Positions 34,249 to 42,633 of a stretch of 64,000 nt of DNA are shown in pieces. Origin of the DNA: Streptomyces marinisediminis (GTDB lineage Bacteria; Actinomycetota; Actinomycetes; Streptomycetales; Streptomycetaceae); NCBI RefSeq assembly GCF_026262575.1, contig NZ_JAPKFL010000009.1, positions 124,001 to 188,000 of the forward strand. The letters are read 5' to 3'. The position numbers were made by a program, and so were the translations under genes. Below the pieces are notes generated by a model. It searched no databases. It was not told where the DNA came from and saw nothing but the letters and a program-made list of their open reading frames with translations. Positions within the stretch are counted from its first letter, which is position 1, and each line of letters opens with the position of its first letter.

Positions 34249-35088
34249 TCAGGCGACCAGTTCGCCGAAGCACTCCGTGTGGTCCCGGCCGCGCGCCAGC
34301 ACCTCGTCGTCACGCAGCCGGCGCAGCGAGCGCCAGATGCTCGACTTCACCGTGCCCACGCTGATGCCCAGGATGTCGGCGATCTCGGGGTCGGTGCGGC
34401 CCTCGTAGTAGCGCAGCACGAGCATCGTCCGCTGCGGCTCGGGCAGGCGGCCGAGCGCCTGCCACAGCACCGTGCGCAGCTCGGTGCCGCGCATCGCGTC
34501 CTGGTCCGCCGTCGTCGGCGTCTCGGGCAGCTCCTCGGTGGGGTACTCGTTGAGCTTTCGCCGCCGCCAGGCGCTGATGTGCAGGTTGGTCATGGTGCGG
34601 CGCAGGTAGCCGCCGACGGCCGCCTTGTCGCTGATCCGGTCCCACGCCCGGTAGGTGGAGAACAGCGCGCTCTGCAGCAGGTCCTCGGCCTCGTACCGGT
34701 CGCCGGTGAGGTGGTAGGCGGTGGCGTACAGCGCGGCGCGGCGCTCCCGCACGTAGGCGGTGAACTCCCTCTCCGACGCCGCCTCCGACGCCGCCTGCGC
34801 GTCCGGCGCCGGGAGGGCCGGTGCCACCGGCGCCGCGGCGGTGGCCGGGGCCGGCGCCGCCTGCCCGCCGTCCGCGGGGACGACCGCCAGGCGCGCGCCG
34901 AGACGCTGCCGACCGGTGCCGCGGGCGCACCCCCGCCCGCCCGCGGCACCGGGGTTCTCGGCGGTTCGCCTCGCCCCGGGAACCGAAGCGGGGTGCCGGC
35001 GCGTGTGAACCACTGCACCGCCCGGCTCGGTGGACGACGACGGGGCCGTGCCGTGCTGTCCGCGCGGTTCCCGCAGTGCTGTCGTCAT
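34249..35088 (-). CDS. sigQ: ECF RNA polymerase sigma factor SigQ
   Basis: 279 residues from ATG 35088, with GGGAGG seven bases upstream. The first 120 residues are a low-complexity Ala/Pro/Gly extension. Sigma region 2 is REFTAYVRERRAALYATAYHLTGDRYEAEDLLQSALFSTYRAWDRI, and region 4 is ALGRLPEPQRTMLVLRYYEGRTDPEIADILGISVGTVKSSIWRSLRRLRDD. The SigE-like (SACE) group fits. It is divergent from afsQ1, the arrangement of the S. coelicolor sigQ-afsQ locus, in which sigQ is an AfsQ1 target that modulates antibiotic production and development. The shared gap contains an AfsQ1-type box. Confidence 0.9.
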   Translation of the reverse strand: MTTALREPRGQHGTAPSSSTEPGGAVVHTRRHPASVPGARRTAENPGAAGGRGCARGTGRQRLGARLAVVPADGGQAAPAPATAAAPVAPALPAPDAQAASEAASEREFTAYVRERRAALYATAYHLTGDRYEAEDLLQSALFSTYRAWDRISDKAAVGGYLRRTMTNLHISAWRRRKLNEYPTEELPETPTTADQDAMRGTELRTVLWQALGRLPEPQRTMLVLRYYEGRTDPEIADILGISVGTVKSSIWRSLRRLRDDEVLARGRDHTECFGELVA

Positions 35089-35176
35089 CCCGTGCCTCCC
35101 TCGTTCAGCCAGCCGGGTGGGCTTGCCGTGTGACGAACACACTGCCGGGCCAGTTTCATGAGCGAGTCCCCCCATT

Positions 35177-35192
35177 GTCACAGCGCTGTCAC
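35177..35192. promoter_or_regulatory. AfsQ1 binding box GTCAC-N6-GTCAC
   Basis: GTCACAGCGCTGTCAC fits the GTnAC-n6-GTnAC consensus described for AfsQ1 in S. coelicolor. It is 89 bases from the sigQ start and about 82 from afsQ1, so it could act on both. A separate GTGTG-N5-CACAC inverted repeat is at 35128-35142. Confidence 0.75.
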
Positions 35193-35273
35193 AAAGTCCG
35201 CGGCGCCGCCCGGGCGGCCGTCCGGCACCCGGGCGGTCGAACTCGTCCGTCCGGATGGGCCAGAATGACGGGC

Positions 35274-35951
35274 GTGGCTTTCCTGTTGCTGATCGAGGAT
35301 GACGACGCCGTCCGTACCGCCCTGGAGATGGGCCTGACCCGTCAGGGCCACCGCGTGGTGACCGCCGCCTCCGGCGAGGACGGCCTCAAGCTGCTGCGCG
35401 AGCAGCGCCCCGACCTGATCGTGCTGGACGTCATGCTCCCCGGCATCGACGGCTTCGAGGTCTGCCGCCGCATCCGGCGCGGCGACCAGCTCCCGATCAT
35501 CCTGCTCACCGCGCGCAGTGACGACATCGACGTCGTGGTGGGGCTGGAGTCCGGCGCGGACGACTACGTCGTCAAGCCGGTGCAGGGCCGGGTGCTGGAC
35601 GCCCGCATCCGCGCGGTGATGCGGCGCGGCGAGCGCGAGGCCAACGACGCGGCCACCTTCGGCAACCTCACCATCGACCGCGCCGCGATGACGGTCACCA
35701 AGGACGGCGCCGAGCTCCAGCTCACCCCCACCGAGCTGCGCCTGCTGCTGGAGCTCAGCCGCCGTCCCGGCCAGGCGCTGTCCCGGCAGCAGCTCCTGCG
35801 CCTGGTGTGGGAGCACGACTACCTCGGTGACTCCCGGCTGGTGGACGCGTGCGTCCAGCGGCTGCGGGCCAAGGTGGAGGACGTCCCCTCCTCGCCGACC
35901 CTGATCCGGACCGTGCGCGGCGTCGGGTACCGGCTGGACGCGCCGCAGTGA
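35274..35951 (+). CDS. afsQ1: Two-component response regulator AfsQ1 (OmpR/PhoB type)
   Basis: 225 residues from GTG 35274, which matches the length of AfsQ1; an in-frame ATG three codons earlier is possible. The receiver has the acidic triad LLIEDDD and phospho-acceptor Asp in LIVLDVMLPGIDGFEV, with K in VVKPVQGR. The C-terminal winged helix LQLTPTELRLLLELSRRPGQALSRQQLLRLVWEHDYLGDSRLVDACVQRLRAK is almost identical to what I recall for AfsQ1. CAGAAT at 35261 could be the -10 of a leaderless transcript. The stop overlaps the afsQ2 start (GTGA). Confidence 0.94.
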   Translation: MAFLLLIEDDDAVRTALEMGLTRQGHRVVTAASGEDGLKLLREQRPDLIVLDVMLPGIDGFEVCRRIRRGDQLPIILLTARSDDIDVVVGLESGADDYVVKPVQGRVLDARIRAVMRRGEREANDAATFGNLTIDRAAMTVTKDGAELQLTPTELRLLLELSRRPGQALSRQQLLRLVWEHDYLGDSRLVDACVQRLRAKVEDVPSSPTLIRTVRGVGYRLDAPQ

Positions 35952-37654
35952 GCCCGGCGCCCGGCCGGGTGCGCGGCCGGCTCGCCGGGATGCTGCCCAG
36001 CCTCCGGCTGCGGCTGGTCGTCGTGTTCGCCGTCGCGGCGCTGTCGGCCGCGGTGGTGGCCAGCGGCATCGCGTACTGGCTCAACCGCGACGCGGTGCTG
36101 ACCCGCGCGCAGAACGCCGCGCTGGACGACTTCAGCAAGATGCTCGGCGACCACGCCGGGACGCTGCCGCCCGGGCCGCGCTGCGACCAGCTCCGCGACG
36201 CCGCCGACGCGATGGCCGACACCACGCAGAACTACGCCGTGCTCCTGGTGGACCGCGACGCGGGGGGCGAACGGTGCGCGGTGACCTCCGACGGGTCCTT
36301 CACCCTGGCCGACGTGCCGGACCCGCTGCGCGACGCGGTGCGCGAGGAGCGCCCCGTCGACGGGGTCAACCAAGCCCCGTACCACCTGTACTGGCAGCGC
36401 GTCACCCAGGACGACACGCCCTACCTGGTGGCGGGCGCGACGGTGATCGGGGACGGGCCGACGGGCTACCTGCTGAAGTCGCTGGAGCCGGAGCGGGACG
36501 ACCTCAACTCCCTGGCCTGGTCGCTGGCCGTCGCCAGCGCCCTCGCGCTGCTCGGCTCGGTGCTGCTGGCGCAGGCGGCGGCGTCCACGGTGCTGCGTCC
36601 CGTCCAGCGGCTGGGCGAGGCGGCCCGGCGGCTGGGCGAGGGGCGGCTGAACACCCGGCTCGCGGTGTCCGGCAACGACGAGCTGGCCGACCTCTCGCGC
36701 ACCTTCAACGCGGCGGCGGCCTCCCTGGAGCAGCGGGTGGCCGAGCTGAGCGCCCGGGAGCAGTCCAGCCGCCGCTTCGTGGCCGACATGTCGCACGAGC
36801 TGCGCACGCCGCTCACCGCGATCTCGGCGGTCACGGAGGTGCTGGAGGAGGAGAGCGACAACCTGGACCCGATGATCGCCCCGGCCGTCCAGCTCGTCGT
36901 CAGCGAGACCCGGCGCCTGGGCGACCTGGTGGAGAACCTGATGGAAGTCACCCGCTTCGACGCGGGCACGGCCCGCCTGGTGCTGGACGACGTGGACGTG
37001 GCCGAGCAGGTCATGGCGTGCATGGACGCGCGCGCCTGGCTGGACGCGGTCGAACTGGACGCGCCGCTGGGCATCCGCGCCCGCCTCGACCCGCGCCGGC
37101 TCGACGTCATCCTGGCCAACCTCATCGGCAACGCGCTCAAGCACGGCGGGTCCCCGGTGCGCGTCGCGGTGCACACCCGCGACGGCGACGGTGCGGACGG
37201 GCCGGCCGGGGAGGTGCTGGTCATCGAGGTGGCCGACCGCGGGCCCGGCATCCCCGAGGACGTCCTGCCGCACGTCTTCGACCGGTTCTACAAGGCCAGC
37301 GCCTCCCGGCCGCGCTCGGAGGGCAGCGGGCTCGGTCTGTCGATCGCGCGGGAGAACGCGCACATCCACGGCGGGTCGATCACCGCGCACAACGCGCCGG
37401 AGGGCGGCGCGGTCTTCACCCTGCGGCTGCCCCGCGACGCCAGCGCGCTGGACGCGAACGCCTCCCACGGCGACCCGTGTGACGCGGACGACGGCGACGA
37501 CGGCGACTACGGCGACGCGGACGACCGCGCGGGAGACGCCTGCCAGGAGAACCGGACGGGCCGAACGGACGACCCGGCCGACGCGGCCGACGCGGACCAC
37601 GCGGGCGACCAGGGCGGCGGACGGAGCCGCCGGGGCGGGGAGGACGGCCGGTGA
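35948..37654 (+). CDS. afsQ2: Sensor histidine kinase AfsQ2
   Basis: 568 residues from GTG 35948. A transmembrane helix (about 20-42), an extracytoplasmic sensor loop with several Cys (about 45-185), a second helix (about 195-215) and a HAMP domain precede the HisKA box FVADMSHELRTPLTAISAVTEVLEEE. The HATPase part has N (LIGNALKHGG), D/G1 (VADRGPGIPEDVLPHVFDRFYKA) and G2 (SEGSGLGLSIAREN) boxes. After the catalytic domain there are about 70 Asp/Gly/Ala-rich residues (DPCDADDGDDGDYGD...), an acidic tail that I do not expect in AfsQ2. It phosphorylates AfsQ1. Confidence 0.92.
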   Translation: MSPAPGRVRGRLAGMLPSLRLRLVVVFAVAALSAAVVASGIAYWLNRDAVLTRAQNAALDDFSKMLGDHAGTLPPGPRCDQLRDAADAMADTTQNYAVLLVDRDAGGERCAVTSDGSFTLADVPDPLRDAVREERPVDGVNQAPYHLYWQRVTQDDTPYLVAGATVIGDGPTGYLLKSLEPERDDLNSLAWSLAVASALALLGSVLLAQAAASTVLRPVQRLGEAARRLGEGRLNTRLAVSGNDELADLSRTFNAAAASLEQRVAELSAREQSSRRFVADMSHELRTPLTAISAVTEVLEEESDNLDPMIAPAVQLVVSETRRLGDLVENLMEVTRFDAGTARLVLDDVDVAEQVMACMDARAWLDAVELDAPLGIRARLDPRRLDVILANLIGNALKHGGSPVRVAVHTRDGDGADGPAGEVLVIEVADRGPGIPEDVLPHVFDRFYKASASRPRSEGSGLGLSIARENAHIHGGSITAHNAPEGGAVFTLRLPRDASALDANASHGDPCDADDGDDGDYGDADDRAGDACQENRTGRTDDPADAADADHAGDQGGGRSRRGGEDGR

Positions 37655-38343
37655 GCGGGGTGGACGCGGTGGGCGGGCGCCGGGCGGCGCGGGTGGGCGG
37701 CGCCCGGGCGGCGGCGCGGCTGGCGGCCGCCGCCGTGGCGGTCGCGGCTCTCGCCGGGTGCGGCATCCGGGCCACGCCCGTGCCCGTGGACGCCGGGCCC
37801 GCGCCGTCCCGGGTGGCCTGCGGGGTGCGGGAGACCGGCGCGGGCGCGCAGGAGCGCACCGTACGGATCGCACTGGTGTGCAGCGGCCGCGTGGTGGACG
37901 TGCGGCGCGCGCTGGAACTGCCCACCGGGGAAAGCCAGACCGACCGGCTCGCGCTCGCCCGCACCCTGCTGGCGGAGGTGCGCCGCACCCCGGACGGGCG
38001 CGAGCGCGCGGCCGGCTTCTCCACCGCCGTCCCCGGCGACCTGCGGGTCAGCGGCCCGCAGGAGCGGGACGACCCCGAAGCGCTGCGGCTGAGCCGCCCG
38101 CCCGCCGCGCTGCCCGCGTTCGCCCTCGCCCAGCTCGTGTGCACCTACGCCGACACCTCGCTCGCCGACAGCGGGGACGGCGTGCTGCTCGGCGGCCCGG
38201 CCCCCCGCCCGGACGCCACCGACCGCGCCGACGGGACGACGGGGTCCGAGGAGGCGCCGGTGCGGCGCTACGAGTGCGACGTCGCCCTGCGGACCAGCGC
38301 CGACGGCCCCGCCTCCGCCGAACGGGCGCCGCTCGCCCGGTGA
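37651..38343 (+). CDS. afsQ3: AfsQ3-type lipoprotein of the AfsQ signalling operon
   Basis: 230 residues from a GTG that overlaps the afsQ2 stop. An Arg-rich, Ala-rich signal ends in the lipobox LAGC (Cys37). The mature part has two or three Cys (VACGVRET, ALVCSGR, AQLVCTYAD, YECDVAL) that may form disulfides. The third gene of the S. coelicolor afsQ operon likewise encodes a lipoprotein believed to modulate the kinase from outside the membrane. No enzyme motif seen. Confidence 0.8.
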   Translation: MSGVDAVGGRRAARVGGARAAARLAAAAVAVAALAGCGIRATPVPVDAGPAPSRVACGVRETGAGAQERTVRIALVCSGRVVDVRRALELPTGESQTDRLALARTLLAEVRRTPDGRERAAGFSTAVPGDLRVSGPQERDDPEALRLSRPPAALPAFALAQLVCTYADTSLADSGDGVLLGGPAPRPDATDRADGTTGSEEAPVRRYECDVALRTSADGPASAERAPLAR

Positions 38344-38401
38344 GGCGCCCGGTGGCGCGGAGCCGGGAACCGGTGCGGCCCGGCCCCGCGTCGTCCTCCG
38401 C

Positions 38402-39133
38402 GTGGCACCCGTGCAGCGTCATCGTCCCGAAGGCACCGCCGCCTTCCGCGTCCGGAGCGCGAGCCGCGCGCTGCTCGCGGCGTACCTGCTGTTCACCGGC
38501 TGGCTGACCCTGCGGCCCCGCACGGTGCCGTGGGTGGAGCCCGCCAACGTGACGCTGCTGGCCACGGTGCGCGCGCAGTGGGCGGGCGGGCCGCGCGACG
38601 CGCTGGCCGCGCTGGGCGGCGACCTGCTGCTGCTGGCCCCGCTGGGCGTCCTGCTGCCCCTGGCCGCCGGGCCGCTGGGCCCGTGGCTGGCCTCGTTCCT
38701 GCGCACGGTGCCCACCGTCGCCGCGCTCTCGTGCGCCCTGGAGGTGGCCCGCACCTCGGTACCGGGCCAGACGGGGAACGTGGACGCCGTGCTGCTCAAC
38801 ACCGTGGGCGCCGGCGTCGTGCACCTGGCGCTCCACCCGGTGCTGCGCGCCGGCGTGCGGCGGCGCACCGCGCGGTGCCCGGCGGTGGCGGGCGCGGCCG
38901 CGTGCGCCCGGACGGGGACGGGGACGGTGAGGGTGACGCCGGCCGCAGCGCGCGCCGGCACCCCGGCCGGAGGCGGCACCCCGGCCGGAGGCGGCGCCAC
39001 GGCCGGAGGCGGAGGCGCGAGCGGTGCCGGGGGCACGGCCGGAGCCGTGCCCGGGGCCGGGCGCGCCGCGCGGGCCGGCGGGGCCCCTCCGGGGCGTACC
39101 CCGAGGTCGGCCAGGGTCGGAATCGCCCCGTAG
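38402..39133 (+). CDS. VanZ-family membrane protein
   Basis: 243 residues from GTG 38402. Four hydrophobic segments in the first 145 residues carry the VanZ pattern: LTLRPRTVPWVEPANVTLLATV, GGDLLLLAPLGVLLPLAA, VAALSCALEVARTSVPGQTGNVDAVLLNTVGAGVVHL (E and DVxxN region). The last 90 residues are Ala/Gly/Arg low-complexity with a GGGTPAGGG repeat in protein and DNA. VanZ homologues sometimes lower teicoplanin sensitivity; the role here is unknown. Confidence 0.8.
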   Translation: MAPVQRHRPEGTAAFRVRSASRALLAAYLLFTGWLTLRPRTVPWVEPANVTLLATVRAQWAGGPRDALAALGGDLLLLAPLGVLLPLAAGPLGPWLASFLRTVPTVAALSCALEVARTSVPGQTGNVDAVLLNTVGAGVVHLALHPVLRAGVRRRTARCPAVAGAAACARTGTGTVRVTPAAARAGTPAGGGTPAGGGATAGGGGASGAGGTAGAVPGAGRAARAGGAPPGRTPRSARVGIAP

Positions 39134-39215
39134 ACCGACGCGCCGGGTTTGCGGCGGCCCTACGTTGGATACCTGGCGCGGAAGGCGCCGCCAACCACTG
39201 CGAAGGAGTCAGGCC

Positions 39216-39422
39216 ATGGCCGTGATCTCAGGGATCTCCCGACCGCGTCAGGGCCGGATGATCGCCGGGGTGTGCGCGGGGCTCGCCCGCCGCTTCGGAA
39301 TCTCGCCGACGACGATGCGGATCATCTTCGTCGCGTCGTGCATCCTGCCCGGACCCCAGTTCCTGCTCTACCTGGCGCTGTGGGTGCTGCTCCCGCAGGA
39401 GGAGCGTCCCGGCGCGTGGTGA
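39216..39422 (+). CDS. Small PspC-domain membrane protein
   Basis: 68 residues from ATG 39216, with GAAGGAG about eight bases upstream. The sequence RMIAGVCAGLARRFGISPTTMRIIFVASCILPGPQFLLYLALWVLLPQEE is a complete PspC domain with one membrane-spanning half. In other bacteria PspC takes part in membrane-stress (phage shock) signalling. Single-domain PspC proteins of this size are common in Streptomyces. Confidence 0.88.
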   Translation: MAVISGISRPRQGRMIAGVCAGLARRFGISPTTMRIIFVASCILPGPQFLLYLALWVLLPQEERPGAW

Positions 39423-39518
39423 GGCGGGGGCCGCGCGGGCAGCGCTGAGAGGTCTCGGGGTCTCGGAGTGTCGGAGGGCGGGCCGGGGCACCGGCCCGCC
39501 CTCCGCGGTGCCCGCGGG

Positions 39519-39938
39519 CTACAGGCCGAGCGCGCTCGTCGGCAGCCCGGACAGGTTGCCGGTGGGCAGGCCGCCGCCGGTGATGCTGTCGGTGGGCAGG
39601 CCCCCGCCGGTCAGGCTGTCGGTCGGCAGGCCGCCGGCGGCGCCCTCCAGCAGCGGGCCGATGAGCGGCAGGCCGCCGAGCAGCCCCTCCGCGGACCGCT
39701 GCGGCGCGGCGCGCTCGACCGTGCCGTGCACGGCCCCGGCCGCCCGCGTGATGTCGCCGGGGATGCCCATGACGCGGTCTTCGACGCTCATGTTCTGCAC
39801 GTCGGCGACGGTGGTGGTGAGGTTGTCGGCCGAGGCGGCCTGGTGGTCGGCTGCGGCGGCGGTGCCGGCGGCGCCGGCGGCCATGGCGGCCCCCAGTACG
39901 GCGGCGCTCAGGGTCTTCCTGGTGATTCCGTGGCTCAT
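39519..39938 (-). CDS. Small secreted protein with a GGLPT repeat tail
   Basis: 139 residues from ATG 39938. The signal peptide ends at about TAAAA/DH. The middle is acidic and helical (NLTTTVADVQNMSVEDRVMG). The C-terminus carries GGLPTDSLTG, GGLPTDSITG and GGLPTGNLSG, three copies of a 10-11 residue unit that also show as direct repeats in the DNA (about 39545-39640). Function unknown; the form is like other short actinobacterial exported proteins. Confidence 0.65.
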   Translation of the reverse strand: MSHGITRKTLSAAVLGAAMAAGAAGTAAAADHQAASADNLTTTVADVQNMSVEDRVMGIPGDITRAAGAVHGTVERAAPQRSAEGLLGGLPLIGPLLEGAAGGLPTDSLTGGGLPTDSITGGGLPTGNLSGLPTSALGL

Positions 39939-40001
39939 GGTCACCAGAACGTAGTGATCACGTGAGTGCGGGAGCAAACACCGCCGCGCCCGGGACGGCG
40001 T

Positions 40002-40037
40002 GCGGGGCGGCGCGGCGGCGCGCCGCCGCCGCCCCGC
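40002..40037. terminator. GC-rich hairpin between the secreted-protein and adenosine deaminase genes
   Basis: Bases 40002-40012 pair perfectly with 40027-40037, and the inner CGG/CCG run extends the pairing. It is 15 bases past the adenosine deaminase stop (40053), so it should terminate that leftward transcript. Confidence 0.6.
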
Positions 40038-40052
40038 GCCCCGGAGCCGCGC

Positions 40053-41222
40053 TCAGCGGTCGGCGTGGGAGAGAGCGCTGGTCACGCCGCGTTCGGCGGC
40101 CGTCTGCCGGAACAGCCAGGCCGACTTCAGCTCCGCGTAACCCGGCTTGATCACGTCGTTGATCATCGCCAGACGTTCATCGAAAGGGATGAAAGCCGAC
40201 TTCATCGCATTGACGGTGAACCACTGCATGTCGTCCAGGGTGTAGCCGAACGTGCGCACCAGGTGCGCGAACTCGTTCGTCATGCTCGTGCCGCTCATCA
40301 GCCGGTTGTCGGTGTTGACGGTGACCCGGTAGTGGAGCGTGCGCAGTAGCCCGATCGGGTGATCCGCGTAGGAGGTGGCGGCGCCCGTCTGGAGGTTGGA
40401 CGTCGGGCACATCTCCAGGGGGACGCGCTTGTCCCGCACGTAGGCGGCCAGACGGCCCAGCTCCACGGTGCCGTCCTCGGCCACCGTGATGTCGTCGGTG
40501 ATGCGCACCCCGTGGCCCAGCCGGTCCGCGCCGCACCACTGGAGCGCCTGCCAGATCGACGGCAGGCCGAAGGACTCCCCGGCGTGGATGGTGAAGTGGT
40601 GGTTCTCCCGCTTGAGGTACTCGAAGGCGTCCAGGTGGCGGGTGGGCGGGTAGCCGGCCTCCGCGCCCGCGATGTCGAAGCCGGCCACGCCCTCGTCCCG
40701 GAAGCGGTTGGCCAGCTCCGCGACCTCCAGCGAGCGGGCCGCGTGCCGCATGGCGGTCAGCAGCGCGGTGACGCGGACCCGGTGCCCGGCCGCCAGGGCG
40801 CGGCGCTCGCCCTCGCGGAAGCCCTCGTTCACCGCCCGGACGACGTCCTCCAGGCTCAGCCCGCCCTCCAGGTGCTGCTCCGGCGCGTACCGCACCTCGG
40901 CGTAGACGACGCCGTCGGCCGCCAGGTCCTCCGCGCACTCGGCGGCGACCCGGAACAGGGCGTCGCGGGACTGCATCACCGCGACGGTGTGGGTGAACGT
41001 CTCCAGGTACCGCTCCAGCGAGCCGGAGTCGGCGGCCTCCCGGAACCAGCGGCCCAGCGCCTCGGCGTCCGTCTCCGGCAGCCGGTCGTATCCGGCCTTT
41101 CGAGCGAGGTCGACGACGGTGGCCGGACGCAGGCCGCCGTCGAGGTGGTCGTGCAGCAGAACCTTGGGGGCGCGCCGGATCTGCTCCTCGGTGGGCTGGG
41201 TGCTCAGGGTCTCGCGTGGCAT
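40053..41222 (-). CDS. add: Adenosine deaminase
   Basis: 389 residues. The zinc ligands H-x-H lie in LLHDHLDGG (His24, His26). The middle holds [12 protein letters not shown] and [18 protein letters not shown] (third zinc His and catalytic Glu), then [11 protein letters not shown] and [11 protein letters not shown], and [18 protein letters not shown] with the last metal Asp. It converts adenosine and deoxyadenosine to (deoxy)inosine, the substrate of PNP. The mRNA is probably leaderless: TACAGT ends six bases before the ATG, with the CTACGCGCGTAG palindrome just beyond it. Confidence 0.94.
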   Translation of the reverse strand: MPRETLSTQPTEEQIRRAPKVLLHDHLDGGLRPATVVDLARKAGYDRLPETDAEALGRWFREAADSGSLERYLETFTHTVAVMQSRDALFRVAAECAEDLAADGVVYAEVRYAPEQHLEGGLSLEDVVRAVNEGFREGERRALAAGHRVRVTALLTAMRHAARSLEVAELANRFRDEGVAGFDIAGAEAGYPPTRHLDAFEYLKRENHHFTIHAGESFGLPSIWQALQWCGADRLGHGVRITDDITVAEDGTVELGRLAAYVRDKRVPLEMCPTSNLQTGAATSYADHPIGLLRTLHYRVTVNTDNRLMSGTSMTNEFAHLVRTFGYTLDDMQWFTVNAMKSAFIPFDERLAMINDVIKPGYAELKSAWLFRQTAAERGVTSALSHADR

Positions 41223-41228
41223 CTTCGT

Positions 41229-41249
41229 ACTGTAGTCCTACGCGCGTAG
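41229..41249 (-). promoter_or_regulatory. Nucleoside-regulon operator CTACGCGCGTAG and add promoter
   Basis: On the minus strand the perfect palindrome (41249-41238) is followed after three bases by the -10 TACAGT (41234-41229), then six bases to the ATG at 41222. Same layout as for deoC. Confidence 0.72.
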
Positions 41250-41393
41250 ATAATCGAGCCCCGAACGATGCGCACGGTTCAGGGGGGCGACGGTGGTTCT
41301 CGGCCACGCTACGGTGACCCGGTGTAGCGCGCGTCTCACGGGGGCATATCCCGGACGCCACAGACCGGGAGCCCCGGGAGAGGGAGGTTCGCG

Positions 41394-41501
41394 ATGGAGA
41401 AGAAGGGCGGAGGCCACTCCGGAAAGCCGGACACGGCCGGCGGAGACGGGCACCGCGACAAGCCGCCGGGCCCGACGAAGCCGTACGAGCCGCCGAAGTG
41501 A
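41394..41501 (+). CDS. 35-residue Lys/Pro/Gly-rich peptide, candidate precursor of a modified peptide
   Basis: ATG 41394 with GGGAGG eight bases upstream gives MEKKGGGHSG... ending TKPYEPPK. It is hydrophilic, without Cys, with Asp at 13, 18 and 22 (Asp18 followed by Gly) and Pro in the last 12 residues. It stops seven bases before the methyltransferase start, which has no strong ribosome-binding site of its own, so translation is probably coupled. Homologous methyltransferases accompany ATP-grasp peptide-maturation (graspetide) systems, where they methylate Asp in the peptide. No ATP-grasp gene is seen nearby. A regulatory leader peptide is the alternative. Confidence 0.55.
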   Translation: MEKKGGGHSGKPDTAGGDGHRDKPPGPTKPYEPPK

Positions 41502-41508
41502 GCCGGCG

Positions 41509-42621
41509 GTGACCACCCAGCGCGACCTCGTCCGTGCCCTGGAGCGCTCCGGCGCCGTGCCGGAGCCGTGGCGGGACGCGGTCGCCGCGGTGGACCGCGC
41601 GCTGTTCATCCCGCCCCGGTTCGGCGGCCACGACGTCGCCGCCGATCCGGAGGCGTGGCGGGCGGCGGTGTACAGCGACGTACCGATCATCACCCAGGTC
41701 AACGACGGCCGGGAGCTGGGGGACGGCGCCTTCGAGCGGCCGAGCTCCTCGTCGTCGATGCCCTCGCTCATGCTGGAGATGCTGGAGCTGCTCCAGGTGC
41801 GTGACGGGGACCGGGTGCTGGAGATCGGCACCGGGACGGGGTACCACGCGGCCTGGCTGTGCCACCGGCTCGGCCAGGAGCGCGTCACCACCGTCGAGTA
41901 CGACCCCGGGCTGGCCGAGCGGGCCCGGCGCGCCCTGGCGGCCGCGGGGTTCGCCCCGCGCGTCCTAATCGGCGACGGCCTGGCCGGGGACGCGTCCGGC
42001 GCGCCGTACGACCGGGTGATCGCCACCTGCACGCTGCGCGACTTCGGCCGCCTGGTGGCGCAGTGTCCGAACGGCCGCATCGTCGCCCCGTGGGGCAGCA
42101 GCTTCTTCCACGCCTCCTTCGCCACGGTGGACGTGCGCGACGGCGTGGGCACCGGCCGCCTCAGCGGCGACCCCTCGTTCATGTGGGACCGCGTCCGCCC
42201 CGCCGGAGCCGGCCACATCCGTGACTACTACCACGACCAGTCCGGCGACCCCGGCCGCACCCGCGTCCCGCCGCAGAACGTGCTCCAGACCGACCCGGCG
42301 TTCTTCGTGTCGCTGCACGTCACCGACGCCTGGTACCGCTGGTCCGCCGCGGACGACGACAGCGGCGAGGCGACGCTGTGGCTGTTCGCCGACGACAAGC
42401 GGTCCTGGGCCACCGTCGAGTACGCGCCGCGCACGGCCGAGTTCGAGACGGACCAGTACGGGCCGCGCCGCCTGTGGGACGAGGTGGAGGCCGCCTTCCG
42501 GCGCTGGGAGGCCCTCGGCTCCCCCGCCCGGGACCGCTTCGGCCTCACCGTCGGCCCGGACGGCCACCCGTCGGTGTGGCTGGACGACCCGGCCACCCCG
42601 GTCACCCACGCCTCCCCCTGA
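41509..42621 (+). CDS. SAM methyltransferase of the PIMT-like, peptide-maturase-associated type
   Basis: 370 residues from GTG 41509. The N-terminal half is protein-L-isoaspartate-methyltransferase-like: AVYSDVPIITQVND, then SSSSSMPSLMLEMLELLQVRDGDRVLEIGTGTGYHAAWLC (SAM motif I LEIGTGTGY) and VTTVEYDPGL. The C-terminal 150 residues (VRPAGAGHIRDYY... ATLWLFADDKRSWATVEY... LWDEVEAAFRRWEALG) form an extra domain seen in methyltransferases paired with ATP-grasp peptide maturases. True PIMT is about 220 residues, so repair of isoaspartate in bulk protein is less likely than action on a dedicated peptide. The gene before it encodes such a peptide candidate. Confidence 0.82.
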   Translation: MTTQRDLVRALERSGAVPEPWRDAVAAVDRALFIPPRFGGHDVAADPEAWRAAVYSDVPIITQVNDGRELGDGAFERPSSSSSMPSLMLEMLELLQVRDGDRVLEIGTGTGYHAAWLCHRLGQERVTTVEYDPGLAERARRALAAAGFAPRVLIGDGLAGDASGAPYDRVIATCTLRDFGRLVAQCPNGRIVAPWGSSFFHASFATVDVRDGVGTGRLSGDPSFMWDRVRPAGAGHIRDYYHDQSGDPGRTRVPPQNVLQTDPAFFVSLHVTDAWYRWSAADDDSGEATLWLFADDKRSWATVEYAPRTAEFETDQYGPRRLWDEVEAAFRRWEALGSPARDRFGLTVGPDGHPSVWLDDPATPVTHASP

Positions 42622-42633
42622 CCGCCGCCCCGC

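Noticed and set aside
38930..39080. GC-rich short repeats near the VanZ 3' end as a CRISPR-like array
   Set aside because: Units are about 15 bp, imperfect and in frame within a coding sequence; no spacers of constant length. No CRISPR array was seen in the window.
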